The notes under the pieces were generated by a model, which had not been told where the DNA came from, made no database searches, and worked only from the letters and a program-made list of their open reading frames with translations. Positions 7,249 through 13,753 of a DNA stretch of 13,753 bases are shown here, in pieces (the stretch's first letter is position 1; every line of letters begins with the position of its first letter). Made by a program: the position numbers and the translations under genes. Source of the stretch: Campylobacterota bacterium (GTDB lineage: Bacteria; Campylobacterota; Campylobacteria; Campylobacterales; Sulfurovaceae); NCBI GenBank assembly GCA_015488875.1, contig WFMX01000215.1, positions 1-13,753 on the forward strand, read 5' to 3'.

Positions 7249-7671
7249 TAGGTCAGTATATAAATTATTCTCTTCAAACTCTATTCGTTTGGCTAATACC
7301 CCAACTATATCATTGAATGATTTAAAAAATTGATCATCAAGCACAGCATCATCTCTAGTATATTTGGTCAAAAATTTCATAAGTGCTACTTTGGTACTCT
7401 TGAATGTGACTACAAACTCTTCGATAAGTTGCCCTGTATCATCATGTAGGTTTTTGTGATCTTTTTGAAGCCTATAAAACTCTATATCTTCATTCATTAT
7501 ATGGTCTACTGCTAGCTCATTCAACTCTTTGAGATATTTTTTTGTACCGTCTAAATTGTTTTTTTGATATTCTGCTATCACCTTATGTGCCAAGGCTACT
7601 ATCTGTTCATGCTCCTTCTTCCACTTTTTGACAAGCTTTTGGCTCTTGGAAGAGAAAAGTGAGAAAAACAT
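7237..7671 (-). CDS. Hemerythrin (HHE) domain-containing protein
   Basis: This is a 144-residue, all-helical soluble protein. Likely ligands for a di-iron, O2-binding centre are H21 in WKKEHEQIV, the H57-x3-E61 motif in AVDHIMNEDIEFY, H72 or H76 in KDHKNLH, and E133-E134 in the final helix RIEFEENNLY, which has the typical 'R..FEE..L+' ending of the HHE family. Bacterial hemerythrins bind, store or sense O2, or protect iron-sulfur enzymes, which suits a microaerobic Campylobacterota lifestyle. The spacing is not that of a classic 7-ligand hemerythrin, so the metal count is uncertain. It is transcribed alone, with AAGGA before the ATG and a TATAAT (7692-7697) upstream, divergent from the desaturase gene and convergent with the TatD-family gene. 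Confidence 0.7.
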   Translation of the reverse strand: MFFSLFSSKSQKLVKKWKKEHEQIVALAHKVIAEYQKNNLDGTKKYLKELNELAVDHIMNEDIEFYRLQKDHKNLHDDTGQLIEEFVVTFKSTKVALMKFLTKYTRDDAVLDDQFFKSFNDIVGVLAKRIEFEENNLYTDLGSK

Positions 7672-7691
7672 ATTTATCCTTTTTTTAGCTG

Positions 7692-7697
7692 ATTATA
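7692..7697 (-). promoter_or_regulatory. Probable -10 box of the hemerythrin-like gene
   Basis: TATAAT on the minus strand, 20 bp before the start codon, followed by an A-rich stretch and AAGGA. AT-rich DNA lies upstream and there is no clear -35. Confidence 0.5.
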
Positions 7698-7773
7698 TCA
7701 TGAGTATTTATAAAATAACTAAAACGCAATAATGATGTGTTGTTTCCATTCGTTTAAATAAGGTTTTTTAATA

Positions 7774-7779
7774 TATAAT
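7774..7779 (+). promoter_or_regulatory. Probable -10 box of the desaturase-arginine kinase unit
   Basis: TATAAT, preceded by a T-rich run (GGTTTTTTAA, 7762-7771) typical of Campylobacterota promoters. It lies 34 bp before the GTG start, with AAGGAG at 7802-7807. Together with the -10 at 7692-7697 it makes a divergent promoter region of about 80 bp. Confidence 0.5.
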
Positions 7780-7813
7780 ATACGATTAAGTAAACAATCA
7801 GAAGGAGATTGCA

Positions 7814-8983
7814 GTGACCCAAGAGTATGTAGATTATAGAGATGTTGACCAAGAACAGCTTCAAAAAGATATAGATGAGATCAAAACAACAATAGGTTCA
7901 GTAACAGAAGAGGATTATCAACATTTGAGAAAGCTAGAGAGATGGGGCAGAGGTGCTACTCTCTCTGGATTTTTTATCATAGCTATTATTACTATATTGA
8001 CTACTACCCAATATGCACTACCTGTATATCTATTTTGGATTGTGGGCATCATAGGTGCAATGCTGATGGGTATTGGCAATGTAGGTAGATGGGCAAATGT
8101 AGCACATCCTATACTGCACGGAGCATATGACAAAGTACCAAATATACCTGATAGATATACCAAAAATGGCTTCGCTAGTGGATCTAGGAGATGGATGGAT
8201 TGGATGGATTGGATCAAACCTGATGCTTGGGCTTTTGAACACAATATCATGCATCACTATCATCTAGGAGAAGATGATGATCCCGACAATGTAGAGAAGA
8301 ATTTGAAGTGGCTACACAATATGAAGATTCCAATGTTTGCCAAATATAGCATAGTTTATGGTTTTGCTATTTTATGGAAGCTGACTTATTATGCCCCAAA
8401 TACTTTGAGGATATTGGAAAACAAGGAGAGAAGAACCAAAAAACTACCAGAGACCAAGAGTTTTGAAATTTCTCCATTTACCAAAAATGGTCTTACACTG
8501 TGGAAAGATTATATACTCCCATATGGTATATTTCAATTTGTCTTCTTGCCACTACTCTTTTTTCCACTTGGCTGGAGTGCCGTTATGAATGTCTTTATAC
8601 TGTTATTGATAGCTGAAATAGTAGCAAATCTTCACTCATTTTTAGTGATAGTACCAAACCATTCAGCCGAAGATATTTACCAATTTTCAACACCTCACAA
8701 GACACAGGGCGAATACTACCTCAGGCAGATAATGGGTAGCGTCAACTACAACACAGGTACAGATCTCATAGATTTTTCACATGGATTCCTCAACTATCAG
8801 ATAGAGCATCATCTCTTTCCAAATATGCCACATAGCTTCTATCAAAAGATGCAACCAATAGTAAAAGATATATGCAAAAAACATAATTTAGAATATAGAC
8901 AAGAATCAGTATTTAAAAGGATAAATATGAGTGTAGACTTGATGGTAGGCAAAACAAAAGTACTTCGTATAGATGGGATATAA
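7814..8983 (+). CDS. Membrane fatty acid desaturase
   Basis: This is a 389-residue integral membrane di-iron desaturase, which inserts a double bond into acyl chains and so adjusts membrane fluidity. The three histidine boxes are present: H98-x3-H102 (HPILH), H143-x2-HH (HNIMHHYH, 143-150) and the Q-x-x-HH form QIEHHLFP (329-336), plus extra His in NLHSFLVIVPNH. The Gln-type third box is common in front-end and related desaturases, but there is no fused cytochrome b5 domain. Hydrophobic segments lie at about 50-68, 70-88, 170-190, 235-250 and 255-275. The start is GTG at 7814, six bases after a strong AAGGAG; no better ATG lies upstream. An in-frame run encodes the repeat WMDWMDWI (127-134). 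The TAA stop is 1 bp from the preferred arginine kinase start. Regiospecificity and electron donor are not visible. Confidence 0.92.
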   Translation: MTQEYVDYRDVDQEQLQKDIDEIKTTIGSVTEEDYQHLRKLERWGRGATLSGFFIIAIITILTTTQYALPVYLFWIVGIIGAMLMGIGNVGRWANVAHPILHGAYDKVPNIPDRYTKNGFASGSRRWMDWMDWIKPDAWAFEHNIMHHYHLGEDDDPDNVEKNLKWLHNMKIPMFAKYSIVYGFAILWKLTYYAPNTLRILENKERRTKKLPETKSFEISPFTKNGLTLWKDYILPYGIFQFVFLPLLFFPLGWSAVMNVFILLLIAEIVANLHSFLVIVPNHSAEDIYQFSTPHKTQGEYYLRQIMGSVNYNTGTDLIDFSHGFLNYQIEHHLFPNMPHSFYQKMQPIVKDICKKHNLEYRQESVFKRINMSVDLMVGKTKVLRIDGI

Positions 8984-8984
8984 T

Positions 8985-10022
8985 ATGAGAAATTATATAG
9001 AGTTACCAAACAATTGTAAATCGCTAATGTGTAAGTATCTCACACCTGAGATATATAGTGAACTAAAAGATAAGCAAACTGCTTATGGCTTCACACTAGA
9101 TAGAGCTATAAAATCTGGCATATTAAATCCAGACAGCTCCATAGGGGCATATGCAGGAGATGAGGAGTCGTATAGACTATTCTCGTCACTATTTGATCCT
9201 GTCATAGATGAGTATCATGGATTTGGAAAAGATGATAAGCATATAAGCGATTTAGATATAGAGCATTTGTGCATAGAGCATCCAGATCCTGAAGATAAGT
9301 TTATCCTCTCTACTAGGATAAGAGTAGGTCGAAACTTGACCAATATGCCACTAGGCTCTGCCATCACAAAAGAACAGAGAGATAGCGTAGAATCACAAGT
9401 AATAGAGGCATTATCGCTACTAGATGGCGAATTGGAGGGTGACTATTATCCGCTACTCAATATGCCTAAAGAGACTCAAGATAGACTCATATCAGATCAT
9501 TTCCTCTTCAAGGAGGGAGATAGATTTCTGGATGCTGCAGGACTCAATAGAGATTGGCCATCAGGTAGAGGTATCTATCACAATAGAGATAAGAGTTTCC
9601 TAGTCTGGGTCAATGAGGAGGATCAACTCCGTATCATATCTATGCAAAAAGGTGGCAATATAGCAGAGGTATTTGGTCGATTGGCGACTGCTATCAAGAG
9701 TATAGAGAAGAGACTATCTTTTTCATACAATGACCATCTAGGCTATATCACTAGTTGCCCAACAAATCTAGGTACTGCCATGAGAGCTAGTGTCCATATA
9801 TCTCTACCAAATTTATCGAGAGATATGGATATGTTCCAATCCATCACAGATGCACATCACCTTCAGATCAGAGGTATAGATGGAGAACATTCCGACAGTC
9901 AAGGCAGTGTATACGATATCAGCAACCGCAGGCGATTAGGAGTCACGGAGATAGATGCTGTATTGGATATGTATAATGGTGTATTGTCTCTTATCAAGGC
10001 GGAGAAGAGTATGACTCTATAG
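8985..10022 (+). CDS. Arginine kinase (phosphagen ATP:guanido phosphotransferase)
   Basis: This 345-residue enzyme transfers phosphate between ATP and arginine to make a rapid-release energy buffer, phosphoarginine. Both domains are complete: the small N-domain (about 1-95), with the guanidino-specificity loop in SSIGAYAGDEESYRLF (51-66), and the catalytic domain. Visible landmarks are STRIRVGRNL (109-118), the NEED tetrad N210-D213 with E212, the reactive cysteine C258 in SCPTNLGT, and RGIDGEH with E301 before YDISNRRRLG. The N-domain and the absence of mcsA/clpC neighbours argue against the protein-arginine kinase McsB. I prefer ATG 8985 over the in-frame ATG at 8973: 8973 has no ribosome site and would overlap the desaturase by 11 bp, whereas GGGAT precedes 8985. 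It is almost certainly co-transcribed with the desaturase. Phosphagen kinases are patchily distributed in bacteria, so horizontal transfer is likely. Confidence 0.95.
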   Translation: MRNYIELPNNCKSLMCKYLTPEIYSELKDKQTAYGFTLDRAIKSGILNPDSSIGAYAGDEESYRLFSSLFDPVIDEYHGFGKDDKHISDLDIEHLCIEHPDPEDKFILSTRIRVGRNLTNMPLGSAITKEQRDSVESQVIEALSLLDGELEGDYYPLLNMPKETQDRLISDHFLFKEGDRFLDAAGLNRDWPSGRGIYHNRDKSFLVWVNEEDQLRIISMQKGGNIAEVFGRLATAIKSIEKRLSFSYNDHLGYITSCPTNLGTAMRASVHISLPNLSRDMDMFQSITDAHHLQIRGIDGEHSDSQGSVYDISNRRRLGVTEIDAVLDMYNGVLSLIKAEKSMTL

Positions 10023-10042
10023 TAACAAAATGGCTTCTACTA

Positions 10043-10077
10043 GAGTTCTTGAAGAACTCATCGGAAACGATTGTTTT
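10043..10077 (+). terminator. Palindrome plus small GNRA hairpin after the arginine kinase gene
   Basis: A perfect interrupted palindrome, GAGTTCTT-G-AAGAACTC (10043-10059), directly abuts a second small hairpin, ATCG-GAAA-CGAT (10060-10071), followed by TGTTTT. The position 20 bp after the stop fits a weak terminator. The first element could instead be an operator for the downstream nuclease gene. Confidence 0.35.
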
Positions 10078-10162
10078 AGCCTCCTCGAATGTTGGAGTTA
10101 AGTAACACTTCTGAGTTCTGAAAGACCTCTACTAAAAAACCTACCAAAACAAAAGGACGAAG

Positions 10163-10984
10163 ATGACAACAACAGTGAAATTTATAGCCATACTTATAGT
10201 AGTGATATCGCTCAATATATATCTGATGACAAATAGAAACATCGATCAAGAAGTATCTACCACTATCGTAAAAAATGAGAAGATCGTTGATGAGGTAAAT
10301 AATGCCAATAGCAAAACAACAACTCCTACTCTTAAAGAAAAGCGAGAAAACCATCCAAAAGAACAAGAGTTTTTGCAAGAAAAAAAGAATGTACGCAACA
10401 ATTGTGATCAATTGATAGAAAAAAAGCTATCCACAGGAAATTTATTAACCATATGTTATGATTATAAGTATAATGCAGCTAAGTATGTCAGCTATACTTT
10501 GGATGGCAATTTAGTCAACAAGCTAAATATCAAGAAGAAACCTAGATTTCATGTTGATCCAAAAATCCCACAAAGCCATCAAATTTCAAGCAATGATTAT
10601 AAGCATAGTGGCTACAGCAGAGGACATTTGGCTTCTGATGGCTCGTTTGATTACGACGAGGGAGATCTAAAAATGGTCTACTCTATGGCAAATGTCATCC
10701 CCCAAGATATTAAAATAAACAACGAATTTTGGACGCAGATAGAAGACCATGCTAGAAAAATGGCTGTCAAGTTTGACAAAGTTACGGTGACTAATGTGAT
10801 TGTGTTTGGTACAAATCCCACCTATATAGGTAATCATCACAAAATAGCCGTTCCTACAGGATTTACTAAAAAAATATCAAACAAAAGCAAGGGCTATGAA
10901 GAGTGTTTCTATTATGACAATTATGTGACACCCAAAACAAGTCAAAATATAAAGCAACATAAAATTTCATGCTCTACTATGTAG
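10163..10984 (+). CDS. DNA/RNA non-specific endonuclease (NUC1/EndoG family), exported or membrane-anchored
   Basis: This is a 273-residue protein. An N-terminal hydrophobic stretch (about 5-22, after M-T-T-T-V-K) is a signal peptide or signal anchor, followed by a charged, disordered linker (about 25-75). The beta-beta-alpha-metal nuclease domain follows: S152-R153-G154-H155 is the DRGH motif with Ser for Asp but the general-base His kept. NVIPQDIKINNEFW (177-190) supplies the Mg-binding Asn and the downstream E194, and VFGTNPTYIG and AVPTGF are family strands. Five cysteines (81, 98 and three near the C-terminus) suit a periplasmic or surface protein. It ends at HKISCSTM, short of the 'IE.LTG..FF' strand found in many relatives, so the C-terminus may be trimmed. 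AAAGGA precedes the ATG. DNA scavenging, DNA-uptake processing or contact toxicity are possible roles; no immunity gene is evident. Confidence 0.85.
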   Translation: MTTTVKFIAILIVVISLNIYLMTNRNIDQEVSTTIVKNEKIVDEVNNANSKTTTPTLKEKRENHPKEQEFLQEKKNVRNNCDQLIEKKLSTGNLLTICYDYKYNAAKYVSYTLDGNLVNKLNIKKKPRFHVDPKIPQSHQISSNDYKHSGYSRGHLASDGSFDYDEGDLKMVYSMANVIPQDIKINNEFWTQIEDHARKMAVKFDKVTVTNVIVFGTNPTYIGNHHKIAVPTGFTKKISNKSKGYEECFYYDNYVTPKTSQNIKQHKISCSTM

Positions 10985-11077
10985 CTCTACTTTAGTGTTC
11001 TCTATTCTCCATCAATATCAATAAAATTTGGTACTCACTCTCTAATGTCATCAACTCATCTTTTCGATTATAGAACA

Positions 11078-11110
11078 TTATGTAGCCTTTCATTATATTT
11101 TGCTACATAA
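11078..11110. repeat. Perfect 9-bp inverted repeat in the convergent intergenic region
   Basis: TTATGTAGC (11078-11086) and GCTACATAA (11102-11110) flank a 15-nt T-rich loop, between the endonuclease gene and the convergent ATPase-nuclease gene. It may terminate transcription or bind a protein. The remaining intergenic sequence (10985-11239) shows no gene. Confidence 0.6.
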
Positions 11111-11239
11111 CTATAGGATACTTCAGCTTATTGTAAGGACTAAAACAAAAACAACTGCCATAAACTAAATATTATGATATATGATTATGATGGTCTTGAC
11201 TTTTGGGGTAGAATATTTGTTATCCTTCGTCCACATACT

Positions 11240-12910
11240 CTATCTCTTCACCCAAACCCTCTTGCCATCAAACACCACTCCAAAGCTCAATACATTCTCA
11301 TATCCTCGCTTTTTGACACTCGATACATATTCCCTATCGGCTATCTGTGCTACAGCACTCTCTAAGGCTTTCTCTTTTGTCTCCTCTTCAAACTCATCAA
11401 TGGTCTTTAACTCTATGACTAATGCTAGTTTTTGTTTATCAGTTTTGTGCAAAACCATAATATCTACTCTACCATACCCTGCCTCTTGATTGGATATCAC
11501 CTCATATTCACTTAGATTGATAAGCAATCCTAAGAAAAATGCGTGATATACGCTCTCTATGCTTTTGGCAGTATCATAAAAAGAGAGTGTATCTCGTACA
11601 AACTCACTAAATATCTTCTCAAATAGCTTTAGGTCTCCATCAGTTAGAGATTTGAGTAGTACTCGTAGTCGTGGATTGGAAAACTTATCACTAATCCAAT
11701 TGGATATGATATGCTCAAAGATATATTGGCACTCTATATTTACGATATTTAATCTACAGTAGTGTTTGCCATTTCTAAAGACTTTATCTTGACACTTTAG
11801 ATAACCACTAAAAAATAGAAATGAGTATAACATCTCTTCATTGAAGTTAAAATCTCTATCTTTGAATGTGATATTGGGATTTATCACTTTCTCTACACTC
11901 TCTCCTTTGAGAAGATATTGCAAATCTTCTCTAAAGCCATCAGAGTTCTCTACTAGAACGCGTATAATATCATTAGATGATGTATTTGCCCAATATACAT
12001 CAAATCTTCTTCTATTTGTATAGTTGAGTAGTGACCAAGGGTTAAATATGGTAGTGCCTCCTATATTGTAGCCATCATACCACTTATTTACCTCTTTAAA
12101 AGTCTTATCTAACTCATAATCCTCTAGCATCTTTTTGACTTCATCTGTAGTAAATCCAAACTTATCACTAAACTCTCTATCAAGCAGAGTATAGACCTCT
12201 ATATTATTCAAGTCACTAAATATAGACTCTTTGGATATTCTCAAAATTCCTGTGAGTACGGCCTTTTGTAGATATGTGTCATTGTCTTTTAGTACTGCAC
12301 CCATAAAGGTTTTGAAAAATCCTACTATATCTTCATAATAGCCTTTTATAAATCCTGTCTGGATAGGTGTATCGTATTCATCTATGAGGATTATGCACTT
12401 TTGATTATATGCTAGAGTGAGGAGTTTGGAGAGGAGCTTGATGGAGTTTTCATAATCAACTAATAAAGCACTACTTGATACTATTCTTTGATAGTGAGCA
12501 ATATCTTTTTTATTCATTTTGTCCAATATCGCATCAATCTGTTTTTCATATCTTCCAAATTCATCATCAATAAGATATTTTATCTTCTCTAAACTAGCTT
12601 CAAAACTACTCCCTTTTACATCTTTAAAGGTCAAATAAATTATAGGATATTTACCATGCTCACTCATAATTCTCTCATCAGCAGAGATAGACAAGCCATC
12701 AAATAGCTCTCTACTATTCTCTTCTACATCAAAAAAATATCTAAGCATACTAAGATTGAGAGTCTTACCAAATCTTCTAGGACGAGGGAGTAGGATTATA
12801 TCTGCACTACTATCTATTATCTCTTTGATAAAAGCACTCTTATCTACATAATAAAAACCATCTTCTATGATAGATTTAAAGTCACTTTTGCCTATGGGTA
12901 GTTTTTTCAT
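11240..12910 (-). CDS. AAA-ATPase-like / PD-(D/E)XK nuclease fusion protein (DUF1703 family)
   Basis: This is a 556-residue two-domain protein. The N-terminal AAA-ATPase_like domain (PF09820 type) starts with the family's LPIGKSDFKSIIEDGFYYVD (4-23), which typically opens these proteins. It has the P-loop LPRPRRFGKTLNLSML (41-56, K49-T50) and Walker B IILIDEYDTP with D177-D180. The C-terminal PD-(D/E)XK nuclease domain (PF08011, DUF1703) shows D483 in GYGRVDIMVL and E500-L-K502 in ALVIELKTID, all catalytic positions intact. Such genes are abundant, often multicopy and lineage-expanded in Campylobacterota, Bacteroidota and others. Their function is unproven; a selfish or defence-related role is often suspected. 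A TATAAT (12932-12937 on the minus strand, extended TGC) and AAGGAG precede the ATG. It is monocistronic and convergent with the endonuclease gene. Its domain composition is complete, so it is probably intact. Confidence 0.92.
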   Translation of the reverse strand: MKKLPIGKSDFKSIIEDGFYYVDKSAFIKEIIDSSADIILLPRPRRFGKTLNLSMLRYFFDVEENSRELFDGLSISADERIMSEHGKYPIIYLTFKDVKGSSFEASLEKIKYLIDDEFGRYEKQIDAILDKMNKKDIAHYQRIVSSSALLVDYENSIKLLSKLLTLAYNQKCIILIDEYDTPIQTGFIKGYYEDIVGFFKTFMGAVLKDNDTYLQKAVLTGILRISKESIFSDLNNIEVYTLLDREFSDKFGFTTDEVKKMLEDYELDKTFKEVNKWYDGYNIGGTTIFNPWSLLNYTNRRRFDVYWANTSSNDIIRVLVENSDGFREDLQYLLKGESVEKVINPNITFKDRDFNFNEEMLYSFLFFSGYLKCQDKVFRNGKHYCRLNIVNIECQYIFEHIISNWISDKFSNPRLRVLLKSLTDGDLKLFEKIFSEFVRDTLSFYDTAKSIESVYHAFFLGLLINLSEYEVISNQEAGYGRVDIMVLHKTDKQKLALVIELKTIDEFEEETKEKALESAVAQIADREYVSSVKKRGYENVLSFGVVFDGKRVWVKR

Positions 12911-12917
12911 TATCGTA

Positions 12918-12939
12918 GACTCCTTTTGATTATTATAGC
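12918..12939 (-). promoter_or_regulatory. -10 box and ribosome-binding site of the ATPase-nuclease gene
   Basis: On the minus strand, TGCTATAAT (extended -10; core at 12932-12937) is followed by AAAAGGAGTC (12918-12927), nine bases before the ATG. The layout and wording closely match the leader at 2870-2892. Confidence 0.5.
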
Positions 12940-13001
12940 ATAAATTAGCAACCTTATAAGTGATGTTTGGCTCTCCCTTTGAATGAGGCTAATACCATTG
13001 T

Positions 13002-13019
13002 CTCCGATTAGTTTTGAAA
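13002..13019. repeat. Left copy of an 18-bp imperfect inverted repeat flanking the ABC ATPase gene
   Basis: The sequence CTCCGATTAGTTTTGAAA matches the reverse complement of 13711-13728 at 16 of 18 positions. It lies 43 bp beyond the gene's stop codon. Its meaning is unknown. Confidence 0.5.
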
Positions 13020-13061
13020 GTAGTAAACGAAGAGATTTGATACACACTACTTCACTTGTGC

Positions 13062-13694
13062 CTAAACCCTCAAAAACCGACTCCCAATCTCCCTAGCCTC
13101 TTCTTTATTGTGTGTGACATAAAGCAGTGTAAACCCTAGCTTCTCTTGAAGTTTTATTATCTCTTTTCGTAAGAGAGCGTTTCTTTTGCTATCAAGGCTT
13201 GAGAGTGGTTCGTCCATTAGGAGTATCTTTGGTTGGGTGGCTAATGCTCTAGCTAAGGCTACTCTTTGGGCTTCTCCACCAGAGAGGGTATCTATATTAC
13301 GCGTACTGTATCCCTGTAGACCGACAAGCTTTAGCATCTCTTGGCTTATCTGCTCTTGTTTTGCTTTGGATACTCCTTTGATACGATGGGAGTAGGTGAT
13401 ATTTTGTGCAACACTCATATGTGACCATAGGGCTAAATCTTGAAAGAGCATTGCTATTTTTCGTTGGTGAGGGGGTATGAGTATCTCTCTATCTTTAGTG
13501 GCGAGTTTTCCATCAATGGTTATCTCTCCACTATCTGGCACACTTAGCCCTGCTATGAGTCTAAGTAGTGTTGTTTTGCCTCGTCCTGATTCTGCTTCTA
13601 TCACCAATCTCTCTTTGGCTTGAATGTGCAAGTTCAAGTCATCAAAGATTGTTTTGTTGTTGTATGTGAGTGTGAGTGATTTGATGTTTATCAT
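13062..13694 (-). CDS. ABC transporter ATP-binding protein
   Basis: This is a 210-residue nucleotide-binding subunit powering transport across the inner membrane. Its motifs are, in order: a Walker A variant A34-E-S-G-R-G-K40-T41 (Ala in place of the first Gly of GxxGxGKT), the Q-loop at MLFQDLALW, signature LSGGE (137-141) in LSGGEAQRVALARAL, Walker B LLMDEP with D161-E162, the D-loop SSLD and switch H195 in YVTHNKEEA. The 'FQDLALWSHMSVAQNI' pattern is that of importer ATPases of the sulfate/molybdate/iron/polyamine (CysA/ModC/PotA) type, but the C-terminal TOBE regulatory domain is absent. The substrate therefore cannot be named. AAGGA precedes the ATG. No permease lies downstream; one could lie upstream beyond the window, but a probable promoter just before the gene argues for transcription from here. 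Confidence 0.88.
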   Translation of the reverse strand: MINIKSLTLTYNNKTIFDDLNLHIQAKERLVIEAESGRGKTTLLRLIAGLSVPDSGEITIDGKLATKDREILIPPHQRKIAMLFQDLALWSHMSVAQNITYSHRIKGVSKAKQEQISQEMLKLVGLQGYSTRNIDTLSGGEAQRVALARALATQPKILLMDEPLSSLDSKRNALLRKEIIKLQEKLGFTLLYVTHNKEEAREIGSRFLRV

Positions 13695-13710
13695 CTTTTA
13701 TTCCTTTCTC

Positions 13711-13728
13711 TTGCAAAATTAATCGGAG
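13711..13728. repeat. Right copy of the 18-bp imperfect inverted repeat flanking the ABC ATPase gene
   Basis: It mirrors 13002-13019 with two mismatches. It lies 16 bp before the ATG, between the probable -10 box and the ribosome site, so in RNA it would be in the 5' leader. A run of six G follows at its outer side. Confidence 0.5.
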
Positions 13729-13738
13729 GGGGGCAACT

Positions 13739-13744
13739 ATTATA
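13739..13744 (-). promoter_or_regulatory. Probable -10 box of the ABC ATPase gene
   Basis: TATAAT on the minus strand, 44 bp before the start codon. A -35, if any, would lie outside the window. Confidence 0.45.
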
Positions 13745-13753
13745 TCATATTTC

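Noticed and set aside
8973..8984. ATG at 8973 as arginine kinase start
   Set aside because: No ribosome site and an 11-bp overlap with the desaturase; ATG 8985 in the same frame is better placed, although 8973 is not excluded.
8973..10022. McsB-type protein arginine kinase
   Set aside because: The protein has the N-terminal phosphagen kinase domain and guanidino-specificity loop, and no mcsA, ctsR or clpC neighbour.
10076..10411. Minus-strand frame antisense to the start of the endonuclease gene
   Set aside because: It has no ribosome site or family resemblance and lies opposite a well-supported gene.

Overview
The window looks like chromosomal DNA from a member of the Campylobacterota (former Epsilonproteobacteria), probably a free-living sulfur-oxidiser of the Sulfurovum/Sulfurimonas kind. 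The reasons are the AT-rich composition, the heavy use of AGA and ATA codons, promoters with a good TATAAT -10 box but no clear -35, a short (509-residue) RecN, and the order NAD kinase - recN - TatD hydrolase. Genus and species cannot be fixed from the sequence alone.

Left part (1-1355) is accessory DNA. It holds a GC-richer, strongly palindromic stretch of unknown nature (1-220), a minus-strand phospholipase-D-like protein fused to a probable winged-helix domain (226-966), and the C-terminal relic of an IS110-family transposase (1056-1304). Next on the plus strand come selO, which encodes a protein AMPylase (1356-2786), and a stand-alone Rpn-type PD-(D/E)XK nuclease with an in-frame 12-bp tandem repeat (2896-3849).

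The middle (4029-7203) is a compact plus-strand housekeeping operon. nadK overlaps recN by 4 bp, and a TatD-family hydrolase follows after 8 bp, so NADP supply, double-strand-break repair and a metal-dependent nuclease-fold enzyme share one transcript. A small hemerythrin-like protein (7237-7671, minus) converges on it. The hemerythrin gene and the desaturase gene diverge from an AT-rich intergenic region that carries a -10 box for each.

The second plus-strand unit (7814-10022) is the most unusual: a membrane fatty acid desaturase whose stop codon lies 1 bp before the preferred start of a complete arginine (phosphagen) kinase, a family that is rare in bacteria. A membrane-anchored or secreted DNA/RNA non-specific endonuclease follows at 10163-10984.

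The right part (11240-13694) is on the minus strand. It has a fusion of an AAA-like ATPase with a PD-(D/E)XK nuclease (AAA-ATPase_like/DUF1703 type) and a short ABC-transporter ATPase whose membrane partner is not in the window. The leader of the ATPase-nuclease gene closely resembles the leader of the Rpn gene 10 kb away, and the ABC gene is flanked by an imperfect 18-bp inverted repeat. I see no tRNA, rRNA or CRISPR array. No complete new defence system can be demonstrated. The best leads are the desaturase-arginine kinase pair, the PLD-winged-helix protein beside the palindromic element, and the surface nuclease.
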